A stretch of DNA of 34,107 nucleotides from an uncultured Acidobacteriota bacterium (GTDB taxonomy: Bacteria; Acidobacteriota; Terriglobia; Terriglobales; Acidobacteriaceae), in the NCBI GenBank assembly GCA_903873705.1, contig CAIQPK010000008.1:1-34107 (forward strand), given 5' to 3'. Positions 32,258 to 34,107 of this stretch are shown here, piece after piece. Made by a program: the position numbers and the translations under genes. The notes under the pieces were generated by a model. It searched no databases. It had not been told where the DNA came from and worked only from the letters and a program-made list of their open reading frames with translations. The number at the start of each line of letters is the position of its first letter. The stretch's first letter is position 1.

Positions 32258-32319
32258 GTTGTAAGTTCTTAGTGTTCCGTCTATCTCTACCAACTAAGAA
32301 CTAACAACGCACAACTAAA
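32258..32319. repeat. AACTAAN heptamer inverted repeat, rplN-rplX gap
   Basis: Left arm (32258-32278) GTTGTAA, GTTCTTA, GTGTTCC; right arm (32292-32319) AACTAAG, AACTAAC, AACGCAC, AACTAAA. GTTCTTAGT and ACTAAGAAC pair perfectly. The right arm contains the rplN stop codon (32315-32317). Confidence 0.8.
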
Positions 32320-32686
32320 TGACTTCGGGAGCGAGCGAGACGATCTTGAGGAACTTCTTCTCGCGAAGCTCGCGGGCGACCGGGCCAAAGACGCGCGTGC
32401 CGACGGGCTCGTTCGAGTCGTTGATGACGACAGCAGCGTTCTGGTCGAAGCGAATATAGGTTCCGTCACGGCGACGCGCTTCCTTGCGCAGACGAACGAT
32501 GACCGCCTTGACGACCTTGCCCTTCTTGACCGTGCCGTCGGGGGAGGATTCCTTGACCGCAGCCGTAACGACGTCGCCGAGGTGGGCTTTCTTGCCCAGG
32601 CCGCCGCCGAGGGGGAGGATTACCTGGAGCTTGCGCGCGCCGGAGTTGTCGGCAACGTCAAGGATGGACCGCATTTGAACTGACAT
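32315..32686 (-). CDS. rplN: Ribosomal protein uL14
   Basis: The product (123 residues) lies at the subunit interface. [35 protein letters not shown] and [20 protein letters not shown] are canonical. GTAAGGAG gives a strong SD site. Its stop lies inside a heptamer repeat arm. Confidence 0.98.
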   Translation of the reverse strand: MSVQMRSILDVADNSGARKLQVILPLGGGLGKKAHLGDVVTAAVKESSPDGTVKKGKVVKAVIVRLRKEARRRDGTYIRFDQNAAVVINDSNEPVGTRVFGPVARELREKKFLKIVSLAPEVI

Positions 32687-32715
32687 TTAAATCTCCTTAC
32701 AAAACCTGCGAACAG

Positions 32716-33063
32716 CTACTTTGCGGCGACAGCCTTGGGCTTCTCGTCAGCAACCTGCGAGAGCGAGGAGCGGCGAATGATCTCTTCCAGCGTCCAGCGC
32801 TTGAGCTTGGACAGCGGGCGCGACTCGCGGATGCGAACCATGTCGCCGACGCGTGCCGAGTTCTGCTCATCGTGCGCGTAGAACTTCTTGTTGGACTTCA
32901 ACACGCGCTTGTACTTGGGGTGAGCCTTGCGCATCTCGGTTTCGACCACGATAGTCTTGGACATCTTGGTCGAGACGACGAGGCCGACCTTTTCGTTGCG
33001 CTTCGATGCCGGAGCAGCGGACGCTGCCGCAGTGGTTTCCGGTGCGGTGGTGGTTTCGGCCAT
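32716..33063 (-). CDS. rpsQ: Ribosomal protein uS17 with N-terminal extension
   Basis: The product has 115 residues; E. coli S17 has 84. The OB-fold core begins about residue 25 (KVGLVVSTKMSKTIVVETE) and includes GDMVRIRESRPLSKLKRWTL. The first 24 residues are a low-complexity Ala/Thr/Glu run (MAETTTAPETTAAASAAPAS). The start is 2 bp after the rpmC stop, indicating coupling. Confidence 0.97.
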   Translation of the reverse strand: MAETTTAPETTAAASAAPASKRNEKVGLVVSTKMSKTIVVETEMRKAHPKYKRVLKSNKKFYAHDEQNSARVGDMVRIRESRPLSKLKRWTLEEIIRRSSLSQVADEKPKAVAAK

Positions 33064-33065
33064 GA

Positions 33066-33275
33066 TTATTTTCCTGCCTTGCTGGCCGCGAGCGTGCGCT
33101 CACGGGCGATGGTCTTGATGCGTGCAATGTCGAGCTTGAGCGAACGGAGGTTCTTGAGACCGTCCTGCTTGCCGAGGCTCTTAGCGAAGCGGATGCGGAA
33201 GATCTGCTCGGCAGCCGAGGCTTCCTGCGTCTTCAACTCTTCGTCCGTGAGGGTGCGAATCTTGTCGAGTTCCAT
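33066..33275 (-). CDS. rpmC: Ribosomal protein uL29
   Basis: The product (69 residues) is two helices near the exit tunnel. RTLTDEELKTQEASAAEQIF and NLRSLKLDIARIKTIARER match the family. ATG 33275 has AAAGGA 7 nt upstream. The open frame continues upstream through a dispersed 37-bp element, which is not part of the gene. Confidence 0.96.
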   Translation of the reverse strand: MELDKIRTLTDEELKTQEASAAEQIFRIRFAKSLGKQDGLKNLRSLKLDIARIKTIARERTLAASKAGK

Positions 33276-33307
33276 GTGAGTTCCTTTGAATTCGTGCCGT
33301 CGCGGAA

Positions 33308-33344
33308 GAGAAGCAGATTCCTTCGCTGCGCTACGGAATGACAA
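33308..33344. repeat. Dispersed 37-bp element, copy 2
   Basis: It is identical to 25995-26031. Located between the rplP stop (33360) and the rpmC start (33275). Confidence 0.9.
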
Positions 33345-33359
33345 TTTCTTCGGTGCTGC

Positions 33360-33794
33360 TTACTTTGCGGCCACTTCGACCTTGAGGCCGGGGCGGACGA
33401 CGAACGTGGTCTTGAGAGGGAGCTTGTGGGCCGCGAGGCGCATGGCTTCCTTGGCGAGTTCGACCGGAACGCCTTCCATCTCGAACAGAATCTTGCCGGG
33501 GCGGACGACGGCGACCCAGTGATCCGGTGCACCCTTGCCCTTACCCATACGGGTTTCGGCGGGCTTCTTGGTGATCGGCTTATCCGGGAACAGGCGCAGC
33601 CAGACCTTGCCGCCACGCTTGATGAAACGCGTCATGGCGATACGGGAGGCTTCGATCTGGCGGTCGGTGATGTAACCGCACTCCATGACCTTGAGACCGT
33701 AGTCGCCGAACGAAATATCGGAGCCGCGCCACGCCTTGCCGCACATACGGCCGCGCTGCTGCTTGCGGTACTTTACTTTTTTGGGAAGAAGCAT
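33360..33794 (-). CDS. rplP: Ribosomal protein uL16
   Basis: The product (144 residues) organises the A site and peptidyl-transferase region. [37 protein letters not shown], and [20 protein letters not shown] are canonical. It follows rpsC after an unusually long gap of about 193 bp. Confidence 0.98.
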   Translation of the reverse strand: MLLPKKVKYRKQQRGRMCGKAWRGSDISFGDYGLKVMECGYITDRQIEASRIAMTRFIKRGGKVWLRLFPDKPITKKPAETRMGKGKGAPDHWVAVVRPGKILFEMEGVPVELAKEAMRLAAHKLPLKTTFVVRPGLKVEVAAK

Positions 33795-33942
33795 AGTGGT
33801 TCCTTTGGACAGCTAATGGAGGCGGACTGAAGCGAAAACCTCGTGCCAATGGCGACGAGAAGAACGCTGACCAGGGTCTCTGCACACAGGCTCCGAAGAG
33901 CAAAGCGCAGACTCAGGGCCAAACTAGATAAGTGTACAGGAA

Positions 33943-33969
33943 CTCCGCAGGCTTGACCAGCCCGCGGAG
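33943..33969. promoter_or_regulatory. Hairpin in the rpsC-rplP gap
   Basis: CTCCGCAGGCT (33943-33953) pairs with AGCCCGCGGAG (33959-33969) with one mismatch and a 5-nt loop, 18 bp after the rpsC stop on the minus strand. No T-run follows, so it is more likely a stability or processing hairpin than a terminator. The rest of the 33795-33987 gap shows nothing recognisable. Confidence 0.5.
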
Positions 33970-33987
33970 ACCCAAAAACAACAGCTC

Positions 33988-34107
33988 TTAGAACGCGCCG
34001 GTGGTGATGGTGGCGGGCTCGCGACGCTTCTTCTGCTCATAGATATCGCCACGGTAAACCCAGGTCTTGACGCCGATGATGCCGAACGTCGTGTGCGCCT
34101 CGGAGAA
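33988..34107 (-). CDS. rpsC: Ribosomal protein uS3, C-terminal end only
   Basis: The last 39 codons and the stop are in the window. The sequence EAHTTFGIIGVKTWVYRGDI is the conserved C-terminal domain end of S3, which lines the mRNA entry channel, followed by a short basic tail (EQKKRREPATITTGAF). The gene continues beyond the right edge. Confidence 0.95.
   Translation of the reverse strand, partial: FSEAHTTFGIIGVKTWVYRGDIYEQKKRREPATITTGAF

Noticed and set aside
33276-33344. N-terminal extension of rpmC
   Set aside because: The extra codons are the dispersed 37-bp element; a strong SD site precedes ATG 33275.

Overview
The window looks like chromosomal DNA of a GC-rich soil acidobacterium, probably order Terriglobales (Terriglobus/Granulicella/Edaphobacter-like). 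This is inferred from the style of the proteins, the loosely packed ribosomal cluster, and dispersed short repeats that run into genes. No rRNA, tRNA, CRISPR array or insertion sequence was seen.

Left part (1-9110). A truncated ion-channel protein leaves the window at the left edge. A single-domain response regulator, xseA (exonuclease VII large subunit) and glmM (phosphoglucosamine mutase) follow on the plus strand. purU converges on glmM with overlapping stop codons. Next comes a tandem HD-GYP protein with a degenerate first domain. A small accessory patch follows: a PIN toxin gene with a downstream RHH-like antitoxin gene (minus strand), and a divergent, AT-richer gene whose product carries an RNxxxH HEPN nuclease motif.

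Middle (9121-19130). polA carries three in-frame repeat insertions. It is followed on the same strand side by an unrecognised gene, queA, and a DUF374-like acyltransferase gene. Then come a small unrecognised plus-strand gene, a 46-residue membrane protein, a NatAB-like ABC exporter, and a GAF-PAS-GGDEF diguanylate cyclase.

Right part (19505-34107). This is the S10-spc-alpha ribosomal protein cluster, read entirely on the minus strand: rpsC (partial), rplP, rpmC, rpsQ, rplN, rplX, rplE, rpsN, rpsH, rplF, rplR, rpsE, rpmD, rplO, secY, adk, map, infA, rpmJ, rpsM, rpsK, a small membrane protein gene, rpsD, rpoA, a four-helix-bundle (S23/IVP-type) gene, rplQ, and a terminator. It supplies ribosomal subunits, the RNA polymerase alpha subunit, the Sec translocon and N-terminal methionine processing.

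The most unusual signal is a set of degenerate tandem repeats with a 7-bp period, in at least six sequence families (AGGGTCC, AGGGATT, TAGCTNN, GTTCTCG, AACTAAN, AGANNNT). Many are arranged as inverted arms that would form hairpins. They sit directly behind stop codons in the ribosomal operon, directly in front of start codons of map, queA and adk, and inside polA and glmM. At one locus the hairpin loop is replaced by the complete four-helix-bundle gene. That layout resembles the intervening sequences of 23S rRNA genes, but here it lies inside a ribosomal protein operon.
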